DNA from: an uncultured Cellvibrio sp.
GTDB taxonomy: Bacteria > Pseudomonadota > Gammaproteobacteria > Pseudomonadales > Cellvibrionaceae
Reading direction: 5' to 3'
NCBI GenBank assembly: GCA_946482345.1
Contig: CAMLRJ010000270.1
Location: 1 to 5,446, forward strand
DNA length: 5,446 nucleotides
Part shown: piece after piece, positions 1 to 5,446 of the stretch
How the letters are laid out: each line of letters begins with the position of its first letter
Numbering within the stretch: the first letter of the stretch is position 1
The notes under the pieces: model-generated
Seen by the model: only the letters and a program-made list of their open reading frames with translations
The model's database searches: none
What the model was told of the DNA's origin: nothing
Made by a program: the position numbers and the translations under genes

Positions 1-459
1 TTAACTGTTGCGTTCATGATGGCGTTTATCTTTACTTATGGTTTTAATGCCGATGCAGGCCCCATCGCAGAAAAAGTTAGCAGCATTGGTGAATCACGCA
101 CTCTGGGCTATTCAAAATATGGCTTTGATGGTTGGATGACAATTTTTATTCGCGGTATGCTCTGTAACTGGATGGTGTCTTTAGGCGTAGTTGGTGCAAT
201 GATTTCAACCACAGTCAGCGGGAAAGTTATTGCTATGTGGATGCCCATATTTCTATTCTTTTTTATGGGCTTCGAACACTCAGTAGTTAATATGTTTTTG
301 TTTCCATTCGGCATCATAATGGGTGGAAATTTCTCCGTGGCCGATTACTTTATCTGGAATGAAATTCCAACTGCGCTAGGAAACCTTGTGGGTGGTTTGG
401 CATTTACCGGGCTCACGCTTTACTCTACGCATGTGAAAACCGCCAAAAAACGCCAATAA
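1..459 (+). CDS. formate/nitrite transporter (FNT family), 3' part
   Basis: The reading frame is open from base 1, so the gene starts left of the window; 152 codons and the TAA stop are visible. FNT proteins are inner-membrane pentameric channels of about 270-285 residues with six membrane spans per subunit, carrying formate, nitrite or related small anions. The second half of the family pattern is visible: RGMLCNWMVSLGV (about bases 151-189), then MGFEHSVVNMF with the central channel histidine at codon 277-279, then the closing NEIPTALGNLVGGLAF segment near 358-408. A basic tail (KTAKKRQ) would lie in the cytoplasm. The kinase-phosphatase gene follows 44 bp downstream on the same strand. The N-terminal half, including the omega-loop threonine, is outside the window. 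Whether it is NirC-like (nitrite) or FocA-like (formate) cannot be decided from the sequence; the nitrate context favours nitrite by inference. Confidence 0.9.
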   Translation, partial: LTVAFMMAFIFTYGFNADAGPIAEKVSSIGESRTLGYSKYGFDGWMTIFIRGMLCNWMVSLGVVGAMISTTVSGKVIAMWMPIFLFFFMGFEHSVVNMFLFPFGIIMGGNFSVADYFIWNEIPTALGNLVGGLAFTGLTLYSTHVKTAKKRQ

Positions 460-464
460 CCCCG

Positions 465-492
465 GAATGGCTTAAAATTAAGCCATTCTTTG
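465..492 (+). terminator. hairpin between FNT gene and kinase gene, possible weak terminator or attenuator
   Basis: A perfect inverted repeat GAATGGCTTAA / TTAAGCCATTC (465-475 with 478-488) begins five bases after the FNT stop and is followed by only TTT before a G. The realistic RNA stem is about 9 bp with a 6-base AU loop. The short U run makes it a weak intrinsic terminator at best, so some read-through into the kinase gene is likely. The 3' arm ends 15 bases before the kinase ATG and only 3 bases before the possible GGA ribosome-binding core (492-494), so the stem could also limit kinase translation or protect the FNT transcript end. Confidence 0.55.
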
Positions 493-503
493 GATTTAAA
501 ACC

Positions 504-2237
504 ATGCAAAACTATTTAGAGGTTGAATTAGGATCTTTTTCAGATAAGGGCCGAAAAAAAATCAACCAAGACTTTCATGGTGCAAAACTACCCATCGGCG
601 TTGCGCAATCACTAAAAGGCATAGCCCTGGTTATGGCCGATGGTATCAGCACCAGTGATGTGAGCCACATCGCCAGCGAACTCGCTGTCAACAACTTTCT
701 GGAGGACTATTACTGTACAGCTGAATCCTGGACAGTAAGAAAATCAGCAGAAAAAGTCATTCAGGCAATTAACTCTTGGTTATATACCCAAACACGACGC
801 GGACCTTATCGCTATGAAAAAGATAAGGGGTATGTGTGTACTTTTAGCGCTGTAATTCTAAAAAACAAAACGGCGCACATTTTTCATTTGGGCGATACCC
901 GGGTTTACAGAATTAATGAGCAAGGTATCGAGCAACTCACGCATGACCACCGCTTATGGATTTCCAGTGAACAAAGCTGCCTTAGTAAAGCATTGGGTAT
1001 GGATGAAGAGTGCCATCTGGATTATCAGCAGATTCCAATAAAGAAAGGGGATTATTTTATGCTGGCGACCGATGGAATTTATGAATTTGTCGATCCCGCA
1101 TTTATCAGATCCACAATTTTTGAAAATGCAACAGACTTGGACAAAGCCGCGCGAAAAATATTCGGCAAAGCATTTGAGAATAACAGTAATGACAATCTCA
1201 GCATTCAAATTTTACGCGTAAATAAAGTTGCAGAAGATGCAACGACCGAAGTCAAACTAAAAATTGACCAATTACCCCTGCCACCTAAACTCGCGCCACG
1301 CATGGAATTCGACGGTTACACTATATTGCGAGAGATACACACCAATAACCGAAGCCATATTTATCTCGCTGAAGATAACCAGACAAAATCCAAGGTTGCA
1401 ATTAAAGTCCTTTCCACCGAGTTGTTACAGAATGAGAGCGAAGTTGAGCATTTTTTGATGGAGGAATGGGTTGCACGCCGAATTCATTCACCTCATGTGT
1501 TGAAAGCTTATTTACCAGATCGAAAACGAAACTATCTCTATACATTATTTGAGTTTATCGAAGGCCAATCACTGGCCCAGTGGGCAATAGACAATCCTAA
1601 ACCCAGCCTTGAAAAAGTTCGGGAAATTATTGAGCAAATAGCCAAAGGACTTCATGCCTTCCATCGAATGGAAATGTTACATCAGGATTTACGACCCGAA
1701 AATATAATGACCGATACCAATGGAACTATCAAAATAATTGATTTTGGATCAGTGTATGTATCAGGCATTGAGGAAACGGAAAATAATTCACCGCTCACCT
1801 ACTTGAAGGGTACCGCACTCTATAGCGCTCCCGAATATTTTTTAGGTGAGCCAGGAACAACACAATCCGATCTTTATTCGTTGGCAGTTATCACCTACTA
1901 TTTACTTTCAGGGAAATATCCCTACGGCACAAATGTCCCCAAAGCAAAAACATTTTCTGAGCAAAAGCGACTTTATTATCGAAGCTTGTGGGACGAAAAT
2001 CGGGAATTACCCAAGTGGATTGACGCAGCCATCAACAAAGCAGCCAGTGTTCAGCCAATAAAACGACATGATGAAATATTCGAGTTCATTCATGACTTGC
2101 GACAACCAGGCCAGGAGTATTTGGATAAAACAAAGTTGCCATTAATGGAAAGGAACCCTATCGCTGCCTGGCGAACTATTTCACTTTTGTTATTTGTTCT
2201 CGTGCTAATACTTACCTATAAGTTGTCTATCCGCTAA
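504..2237 (+). CDS. bifunctional PP2C-type phosphatase / serine-threonine protein kinase, C-terminal membrane anchor
   Basis: The 577-residue protein joins two opposing signalling enzymes. Residues about 5-240 form a PP2C (PPM) phosphatase: GRKKINQD (16-23), MADGIS with metal ligand D46, FHLGDTRVY (127-135), ATDGIYEF with D190, and NDNLS with D230. A linker of about 30 residues leads to a kinase domain (about 270-540): VAIKVL with ATP lysine K301, helix C glutamate E320 or E321, HQDLRPEN with catalytic D395, DFG at 413-415, APE at 442-444 and SDLYSLAV. All core catalytic residues are present, but the nucleotide loop (278-286) has no glycines and HRD reads HQD, making it a non-RD kinase. A hydrophobic stretch (about 556-573) followed by KLSIR suggests a tail-anchored protein with both domains in the cytoplasm. 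Similar fusions sit beside nitrate transporter and nirBD genes in pseudomonads, as I recall. The ATG at 504 has only a weak GGA upstream. Substrates are unknown. Confidence 0.93.
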   Translation: MQNYLEVELGSFSDKGRKKINQDFHGAKLPIGVAQSLKGIALVMADGISTSDVSHIASELAVNNFLEDYYCTAESWTVRKSAEKVIQAINSWLYTQTRRGPYRYEKDKGYVCTFSAVILKNKTAHIFHLGDTRVYRINEQGIEQLTHDHRLWISSEQSCLSKALGMDEECHLDYQQIPIKKGDYFMLATDGIYEFVDPAFIRSTIFENATDLDKAARKIFGKAFENNSNDNLSIQILRVNKVAEDATTEVKLKIDQLPLPPKLAPRMEFDGYTILREIHTNNRSHIYLAEDNQTKSKVAIKVLSTELLQNESEVEHFLMEEWVARRIHSPHVLKAYLPDRKRNYLYTLFEFIEGQSLAQWAIDNPKPSLEKVREIIEQIAKGLHAFHRMEMLHQDLRPENIMTDTNGTIKIIDFGSVYVSGIEETENNSPLTYLKGTALYSAPEYFLGEPGTTQSDLYSLAVITYYLLSGKYPYGTNVPKAKTFSEQKRLYYRSLWDENRELPKWIDAAINKAASVQPIKRHDEIFEFIHDLRQPGQEYLDKTKLPLMERNPIAAWRTISLLLFVLVLILTYKLSIR

Positions 2238-2245
2238 TCATTTGT

Positions 2246-2644
2246 TTAGTCGCTTTTGTTGACATAACTCACCCTACTTGCCTTGTCAGTTTGTAATAAC
2301 TGATGTGCGGCAGTCAGCGCTTTGTGCATGTCGCCAATTTGACAACTGGTGTGCTGTTTTTTCTTGAGATCCAATTGAGAAAGTTCCAAATGCCAACGCG
2401 GTTCTACCTGATGTAACGCAAGAGTGTTTTTCACGCATGCAATCGGGCAACCATCTATAGCTAAAATAGGTCGTCCCGATTTTGCGATTTTCACCAGACC
2501 TTTGATATTGCCACCGACGCCTGCGATGCATGACATCTCTGCGTGACCTTCACGATCCAATACAACAGCCAAATCATTGGCTAGTTGCGCTACGTTGGAA
2601 CAGCCAGAACAGGAGTAAACCAATGGCAATTCGTTATCTTTCAT
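2246..2644 (-). CDS. putative zinc-binding DGC-domain protein
   Basis: A 132-residue soluble protein with no signal peptide or membrane segment. It carries conserved cysteines in the pattern YSCSGCSN (C12, C15), MSCIAGVGG (C39) and IDGCPIAC (C66, C70), plus a later C101. The DGC triplet and the CxxC / C / CxxxC arrangement match the DGC domain family (PF08859), described as a putative metal-binding domain with no settled function. Start choice is firm: ATG at 2644 is preceded by GAGAGGTGA (2651-2659) six bases upstream, the best ribosome-binding site in the window. It lies 109 bp downstream of narK on the same strand and has its own FNR-type promoter. It converges with the kinase gene, with 8 bp between stop codons. 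Context suggests a role tied to anaerobic nitrate/nitrite metabolism, such as metal or nitrosative-stress handling; that part is inference. Confidence 0.85.
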   Translation of the reverse strand: MKDNELPLVYSCSGCSNVAQLANDLAVVLDREGHAEMSCIAGVGGNIKGLVKIAKSGRPILAIDGCPIACVKNTLALHQVEPRWHLELSQLDLKKKQHTSCQIGDMHKALTAAHQLLQTDKASRVSYVNKSD

Positions 2645-2695
2645 CGTCGCTCACCTCTCAAGCAGAAATTTCAACAGACAACTAATTTGCAAGAG

Positions 2696-2701
2696 ACTAT
2701 A
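2696..2701 (-). promoter_or_regulatory. -10 element of the DGC gene promoter
   Basis: On the - strand TATAGT (2701 down to 2696) matches the sigma-70 -10 consensus at five of six positions and follows a T run. A transcript start near 2687-2689 would place the FNR box centre (2728.5) at about -39.5 to -41.5, the usual position for class II activation, where a good -35 is not required. The leader to the ATG would be about 43-45 bases and would contain the strong ribosome-binding site. Confidence 0.6.
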
Positions 2702-2721
2702 AAAAATATCGGGCACATGAT

Positions 2722-2735
2722 TTGATATCAATCAA
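2722..2735 (-). promoter_or_regulatory. FNR/Anr-type binding site upstream of the DGC gene
   Basis: TTGATATCAATCAA matches the FNR/Anr/Dnr consensus TTGAT-N4-ATCAA at all ten defined positions. It lies in the gap between narK and the DGC gene, 78 bp before the DGC start codon, and no + strand gene starts nearby, so its target is the DGC gene. Regulators of this family activate under oxygen limitation, or in response to nitric oxide for Dnr. The box alone does not say which family member binds. Confidence 0.85.
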
Positions 2736-2753
2736 ACCATGGTGTCAGTATCA

Positions 2754-4019
2754 CTAATTTTCCTCTATTGAATGTAACTTGCGATTGGATTCTTTTTCGG
2801 CATGAACCGGTCTGACTTCAGTGAAATACATCCACATCAGTGATGTCCAAATAATCCCGAACATCAACATGAAAGCTGATGATCTTACGCCCGTTAGATC
2901 AACCAACAGTCCAAATAAAATCGGTAAAATAAATCCACCCAATCCGCCTGCCAAACCGACTATTCCGGAAATTACTCCAATATTATTGGGATAGTCATTG
3001 GAAATGTATTTAAAGACTGAGGCTTTTCCAACAGCAAAGGCCACGCCCATTGCAAACATAAAAACAGTAAATGAAACGGGGCCAAGACCAAGATGTAAAC
3101 TCACTGGACCTTTCAAAGTTGTAATCACAATCTCTGTAGGTGGATAGGAGAGAAAAAACAAACAAACCAGCGAAATCCAAAGCACCCACCAGGTCACTGT
3201 ATGCGCACCATATCGGTCAGAAAAATATCCACCCAATGCACGCAACACACCACCCGGTAAACTAAAACACACTGCCATCAGCGCCGCCATTTTTAAATCG
3301 AAACCATATTCGGCTATATAATATTTAGTCATCCACAGTGACAAAGCAACGTAGCCGCCAAACACAATGGAATAATACTGACTGTAGCGCCAAACTCTGG
3401 GATCTTTTAATACCGCCAGTTGTTGTTTGATCGTCACAGTTGATTCAACTTTGTGTGAAGGATCCGTGAATGTAAAAAACCAAAATATAATTGCAGTAAT
3501 CAACATTAAAATTGCATAGGCTTGCGGCACATAAGTCCAACCAAATGCTACAACTATTAAGGGTGCCACTAATTTCGTTACCGCGGCGCCGGTGTTACCT
3601 GCACCAAAAATTCCCATTGCTAATCCCTGCCGATTTTTTGGAAACCAACGTGCACAATAGGCAATACCAACAGTAAAAGAACCACCAGCCACACCAACAA
3701 ATAAACTCAATACTAAAAATTGCCAATAGGCTGTTGCATAGGAAATCAACCATATAGGAATGACGGTTGATAACATCAAAATAAAAAATACAATTCGACC
3801 GCCAAATCTATCCGTCCACATCCCCATTGGCAAACGAATTAAGGATCCGGTTAACACGGGCATTGCGATTAACAATCCAAACTGGGTTTCGTTTAAAGAC
3901 AACATGTCTTTGATCGGAATACCGATAACCGCAAACATCATCCAGATCATAAAACAAATGGTGAATGAAAACGTACTTGCAATAACAATCGACCATGCCT
4001 TGTATGTTTGTGTTGCCAT
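2754..4019 (-). CDS. narK: NarK-family nitrate/nitrite transporter (MFS)
   Basis: An inner-membrane carrier of the nitrate/nitrite porter group, about 421 residues and twelve predicted spans, fitting single-unit NarK proteins. Numbering from the ATG at 4019: SLIRLPMG in the second span (R62, a likely substrate arginine), MFS motif A as WTDRFGGR (68-75), the nitrate signature GAGNTG (139-144), VLRALGGYFSDRYG with the second arginine (R259) in span 8, and the second glycine-rich signature GLAGGLGG near 350-360. An in-frame TTG at 4031 would add four residues, but ATG 4019 is preferred because GGAAA lies about seven bases before it. It lies between mobA upstream and the DGC gene downstream on the same strand, with a perfect NarL-type site 138 bp upstream. 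Nitrate/proton symport versus nitrate-nitrite exchange cannot be told from sequence. Confidence 0.95.
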   Translation of the reverse strand: MATQTYKAWSIVIASTFSFTICFMIWMMFAVIGIPIKDMLSLNETQFGLLIAMPVLTGSLIRLPMGMWTDRFGGRIVFFILMLSTVIPIWLISYATAYWQFLVLSLFVGVAGGSFTVGIAYCARWFPKNRQGLAMGIFGAGNTGAAVTKLVAPLIVVAFGWTYVPQAYAILMLITAIIFWFFTFTDPSHKVESTVTIKQQLAVLKDPRVWRYSQYYSIVFGGYVALSLWMTKYYIAEYGFDLKMAALMAVCFSLPGGVLRALGGYFSDRYGAHTVTWWVLWISLVCLFFLSYPPTEIVITTLKGPVSLHLGLGPVSFTVFMFAMGVAFAVGKASVFKYISNDYPNNIGVISGIVGLAGGLGGFILPILFGLLVDLTGVRSSAFMLMFGIIWTSLMWMYFTEVRPVHAEKESNRKLHSIEEN

Positions 4020-4065
4020 ATAAATTTCCAAATTTCATTTGATGGTAAAACTACAAAACTATTTT

Positions 4066-4086
4066 GTCTGGAATATTTCCCCGGAC
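4066..4086. repeat. 21-bp imperfect palindrome in the narK leader
   Basis: GTCTGG (4066-4071) and CCGGAC (4081-4086) are inverted at five of six positions around a 9-bp centre. An alternative inner pairing GGAA-TAT-TTCC (4070-4080) is perfect. It lies 47-67 bp upstream of the narK start codon, next to or just after the possible transcript start. It could be a regulator site or a leader hairpin; there is no T run, so it is not a standard terminator for mobA. Confidence 0.3.
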
Positions 4087-4092
4087 ACCTGG

Positions 4093-4098
4093 ATATTA
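4093..4098 (-). promoter_or_regulatory. possible narK -10 element
   Basis: TAATAT on the - strand (4098 down to 4093) resembles a sigma-70 -10 box, but no acceptable -35 is found 16-18 bp upstream; TTGCGA at 4117-4112 leaves only 13 bp. If used, the transcript would start near 4086 and the NarL site would be centred near -71, which fits an activator-dependent promoter. A competing TATAAA lies inside the NarL site itself. Confidence 0.25.
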
Positions 4099-4149
4099 GC
4101 GGCTTCGAAAATCGCAAACCACCCGAAGAACACAGCGCAAATAATGCAT

Positions 4150-4165
4150 TACCTATTTATAGGTA
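4150..4165 (-). promoter_or_regulatory. NarL/NarP-type 7-2-7 binding site upstream of narK
   Basis: TACCTAT-TT-ATAGGTA is a perfect inverted pair of NarL heptamers (TACYYMT / AKRRGTA) with the 2-bp spacing preferred by NarL and NarP dimers. It is in the 175-bp gap between the end of mobA and the start of narK. Both flanking genes run on the - strand, so narK is the only plausible target. NarL-type regulators are phosphorylated by NarX/NarQ-type sensors in response to nitrate or nitrite. On the - strand the site includes TATAAAT, so repression by promoter occlusion is an alternative to activation. Confidence 0.75.
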
Positions 4166-4194
4166 GTCGTAAAATCGATAACTACTTGATTTGG

Positions 4195-4920
4195 CTATTG
4201 ATGTTGAAAATCCACTTTAGTTTGTGCCGGATTAGTATCTTTATAGGTAGGTGGATTCCATTGAATATCAAGAATGGCATTTGCAATGCTGAAATCGGCA
4301 GGGGTATTAATGTTAAAAAAAGGATCGAACTCAACACAGCTGAAATCGACGTTTATTGAAGGAGCCAATGTCAGTAATTGATGCAAACTGCGAAACTGAT
4401 TTTGCACCAGCAACTGATTAAACATTGGATACAGAGATGCATGCCAGATACCACAGGCGGGATGCGTTTGACTATTAGAACGGGCGATTCCTATGAGTGC
4501 TGAACTCCGACTAACAGTATCCAGTAATTTTTCTATCAAATTGTCAGGCAGGAATGGCGTATCCGCCGAAACGCTAACAACCCAATCAAGTGTATGATTT
4601 TTTGCATGGTGAATTGCAGTGGTAATGCCTGCCAAGGGTCCACTAAACGCGGGATAGTCATCCTCCAGATATGTAAAATTGTTATAAATTGAGCAAGCAA
4701 ATCTTGACTGGGATAGGTGTGCTGCAATATCGGAATCAGGAGAAATACTGAGAGCGACATGTCGAACTTTTTTGTCAATGCTGTCCAAGACTCTATGAAT
4801 AATTAGTTTGTCGCCCAAAGGCAATAAACATTTGTGCCCTCCCCCCATACGCGAGGAACGCCCACCCGCCAAAACAACGACCAGAAGATTATCAAATAAC
4901 GACATAGTAGTTATCGACAT
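4195..4920 (-). CDS. mobA: molybdenum cofactor guanylyltransferase MobA
   Basis: MobA transfers GMP from GTP to molybdenum-molybdopterin, giving the guanine dinucleotide cofactor used by DMSO-reductase-family enzymes such as nitrate reductases. The 241-residue protein has the nucleotidyltransferase loop LAGGRSSRMGGGHK (17-30), FSGPLAGI (92-99), VSADTPFLP with the likely magnesium ligand D120, and the C-terminal signature FFNINTPADF. The acidic residue normally just before the loop lysine (GGxDK) is H29 here. It is longer than the roughly 195-residue E. coli enzyme, partly through a polar tail of about 23 residues. The chosen ATG at 4920 shares its A with the ubiV stop (TAATG) and has no visible ribosome-binding site, so translation is probably coupled to ubiV; an ATG at 4905 is also possible. 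It acts in the cytoplasm. Confidence 0.92.
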   Translation of the reverse strand: MSITTMSLFDNLLVVVLAGGRSSRMGGGHKCLLPLGDKLIIHRVLDSIDKKVRHVALSISPDSDIAAHLSQSRFACSIYNNFTYLEDDYPAFSGPLAGITTAIHHAKNHTLDWVVSVSADTPFLPDNLIEKLLDTVSRSSALIGIARSNSQTHPACGIWHASLYPMFNQLLVQNQFRSLHQLLTLAPSINVDFSCVEFDPFFNINTPADFSIANAILDIQWNPPTYKDTNPAQTKVDFQHQ

Positions 4921-5446
4921 TAGCGTGATTGATTAACACGTGCGTTGCCGGATTGCCCATGTAAATAACCATTGCAATCAAAATCGTCCAACTCAAATGG
5001 AACCGACTGGTGCAATCGGGTTCTAAATTTCTCAATCCACTCAAAAGTACCTTCCGATTGCGGACTCAATCGGAGCACATCAATCAACCCCGATAAGCTC
5101 TCAAGATCGTTGATCAAGTTGTATCGAAACCCCGATTGGGTTTGAATGCCATTCAGCCTGAAAACTTGATCGCCTTCCTGAGTGCTGACCTGGCGACCAT
5201 CAGGATAATGTTTACAGCAGAGATTGCATTCATCTTTAGGTTTGCCTTCAGATCTTGCGGTAAAACATCGAGCAGACCAGGCCAAGGGTAAATGCCCAAG
5301 CGCAAACAACTCGGTTGTAAAACATTCACGCACATCGGTGATTTCGTCGGCTGCCAGGATTTCACGAATCCAACGCAATGAAAGTTCAACAGGTAATACA
5401 CAACGCTGCATGCCCATGCGAATCAAATACAACAAACTATGTTGAT
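4920..5446 (-). CDS. ubiV: UbiV, U32-family iron-sulfur protein for anaerobic ubiquinone synthesis, C-terminal part
   Basis: The frame is open through the right edge, so the 5' part is missing; about 174 of roughly 290-300 codons are visible. The match to E. coli UbiV (formerly YhbV) is clear: GMQRCVLPVELS, ALGHLPLAWSARCFTARSE, KPKDECNLCC, VFRLNGIQTQSG, VLRLSPQ and DCNGY. UbiV forms a complex with UbiU and, with UbiT, supports oxygen-independent hydroxylation in ubiquinone synthesis. Three of the four cluster cysteines are visible, at codons ending near 5265, 5226 and 5214, with the 13- and 4-residue spacing of the E. coli protein; the fourth lies in the missing N-terminal part. A TTG at 5435 is internal and not the start, because homology continues to the edge. 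It is coupled to mobA by a 1-bp overlap. ubiU is likely just beyond the window. Confidence 0.93.
   Translation of the reverse strand, partial: QHSLLYLIRMGMQRCVLPVELSLRWIREILAADEITDVRECFTTELFALGHLPLAWSARCFTARSEGKPKDECNLCCKHYPDGRQVSTQEGDQVFRLNGIQTQSGFRYNLINDLESLSGLIDVLRLSPQSEGTFEWIEKFRTRLHQSVPFELDDFDCNGYLHGQSGNARVNQSR

Noticed and set aside
2213..2219. TACCTAT heptamer at the end of the kinase gene
   Set aside because: Single copy within coding sequence with no partner half and no promoter nearby.
4031..4031. TTG start for narK adding four residues
   Set aside because: No ribosome-binding site at a proper distance, whereas ATG 4019 has GGAAA about seven bases upstream.
4039..4043. TTGAT half-site near the narK start as an FNR box
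   Set aside because: The partner half at the correct 4-bp spacing (AAACT) does not resemble ATCAA, and the place is within 25 bp of the start codon, unsuitable for activation.
4104..4117. TTCGAAAATCGCAA as a degenerate FNR site for narK
   Set aside because: Only about half of the ten defined positions match the consensus, which is not convincing.
4243..4249. Lone NarL heptamer ATAGGTA inside the 3' end of mobA
   Set aside because: No partner heptamer at 2-bp spacing, and it is explained by Pro-Thr-Tyr codons.
4039..4359. 106-codon + strand frame over the narK leader and mobA end
   Set aside because: It lies mostly antisense to mobA and shows no family resemblance or ribosome-binding site; the region is explained by regulatory DNA and mobA.
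5435..5435. TTG as the true start of the right-edge gene
   Set aside because: The frame stays open to the edge and the product aligns only with the C-terminal part of UbiV, so the gene is cut by the window.
1..5446. CRISPR arrays, insertion sequences, tRNA or rRNA genes
   Set aside because: No regularly spaced repeats, transposase-like frames, terminal repeats or recognisable RNA genes were seen.

Overview
The window looks like a piece of a gammaproteobacterial chromosome with moderate-to-low GC. UbiV in its gammaproteobacterial form, NarK, MobA, an FNR/Anr-type box and a NarL-type heptamer pair all point to a facultative anaerobe that uses nitrate. The joining of a formate/nitrite-type channel to a PP2C-kinase fusion recalls the nitrate-assimilation cluster of Pseudomonas (the PA1782 neighbourhood) and related marine or cellulolytic gammaproteobacteria such as the Cellvibrio group. 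That genus-level guess rests on memory, not on a search.

Layout. On the + strand, 1-459 is the 3' part of a formate/nitrite transporter (FNT family). A hairpin at 465-488 follows, then a 577-residue protein (504-2237) that fuses a PP2C-type phosphatase to a serine/threonine kinase and ends in one membrane anchor. All other genes are on the - strand and converge on the kinase with an 8-bp gap. Read in their direction of transcription they are: ubiV (4920-5446, cut by the right edge), mobA (4195-4920, its start overlapping the ubiV stop in TAATG), a 175-bp regulatory gap, narK (2754-4019), a 109-bp regulatory gap, and a small cysteine-rich DGC-domain gene (2246-2644).

How the parts fit. UbiV belongs to the oxygen-independent ubiquinone hydroxylation system (UbiT/UbiU/UbiV). 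MobA makes the guanylylated molybdenum cofactor needed by nitrate reductase. NarK moves nitrate and nitrite across the inner membrane. Together they supply quinone, cofactor and substrate transport for anaerobic nitrate respiration. The FNT channel and kinase-phosphatase probably belong to a neighbouring nitrate/nitrite uptake or assimilation unit that continues past the left edge.

Regulation. A perfect FNR/Anr box (TTGATATCAATCAA, 2722-2735) sits in front of the DGC gene in class II geometry over a good -10. A perfect NarL 7-2-7 site (TACCTAT-TT-ATAGGTA, 4150-4165) sits upstream of narK. The least understood parts are the DGC protein, with its own anaerobic promoter at the end of the narK unit, and the tail-anchored phosphatase-kinase fusion beside a nitrite/formate channel.
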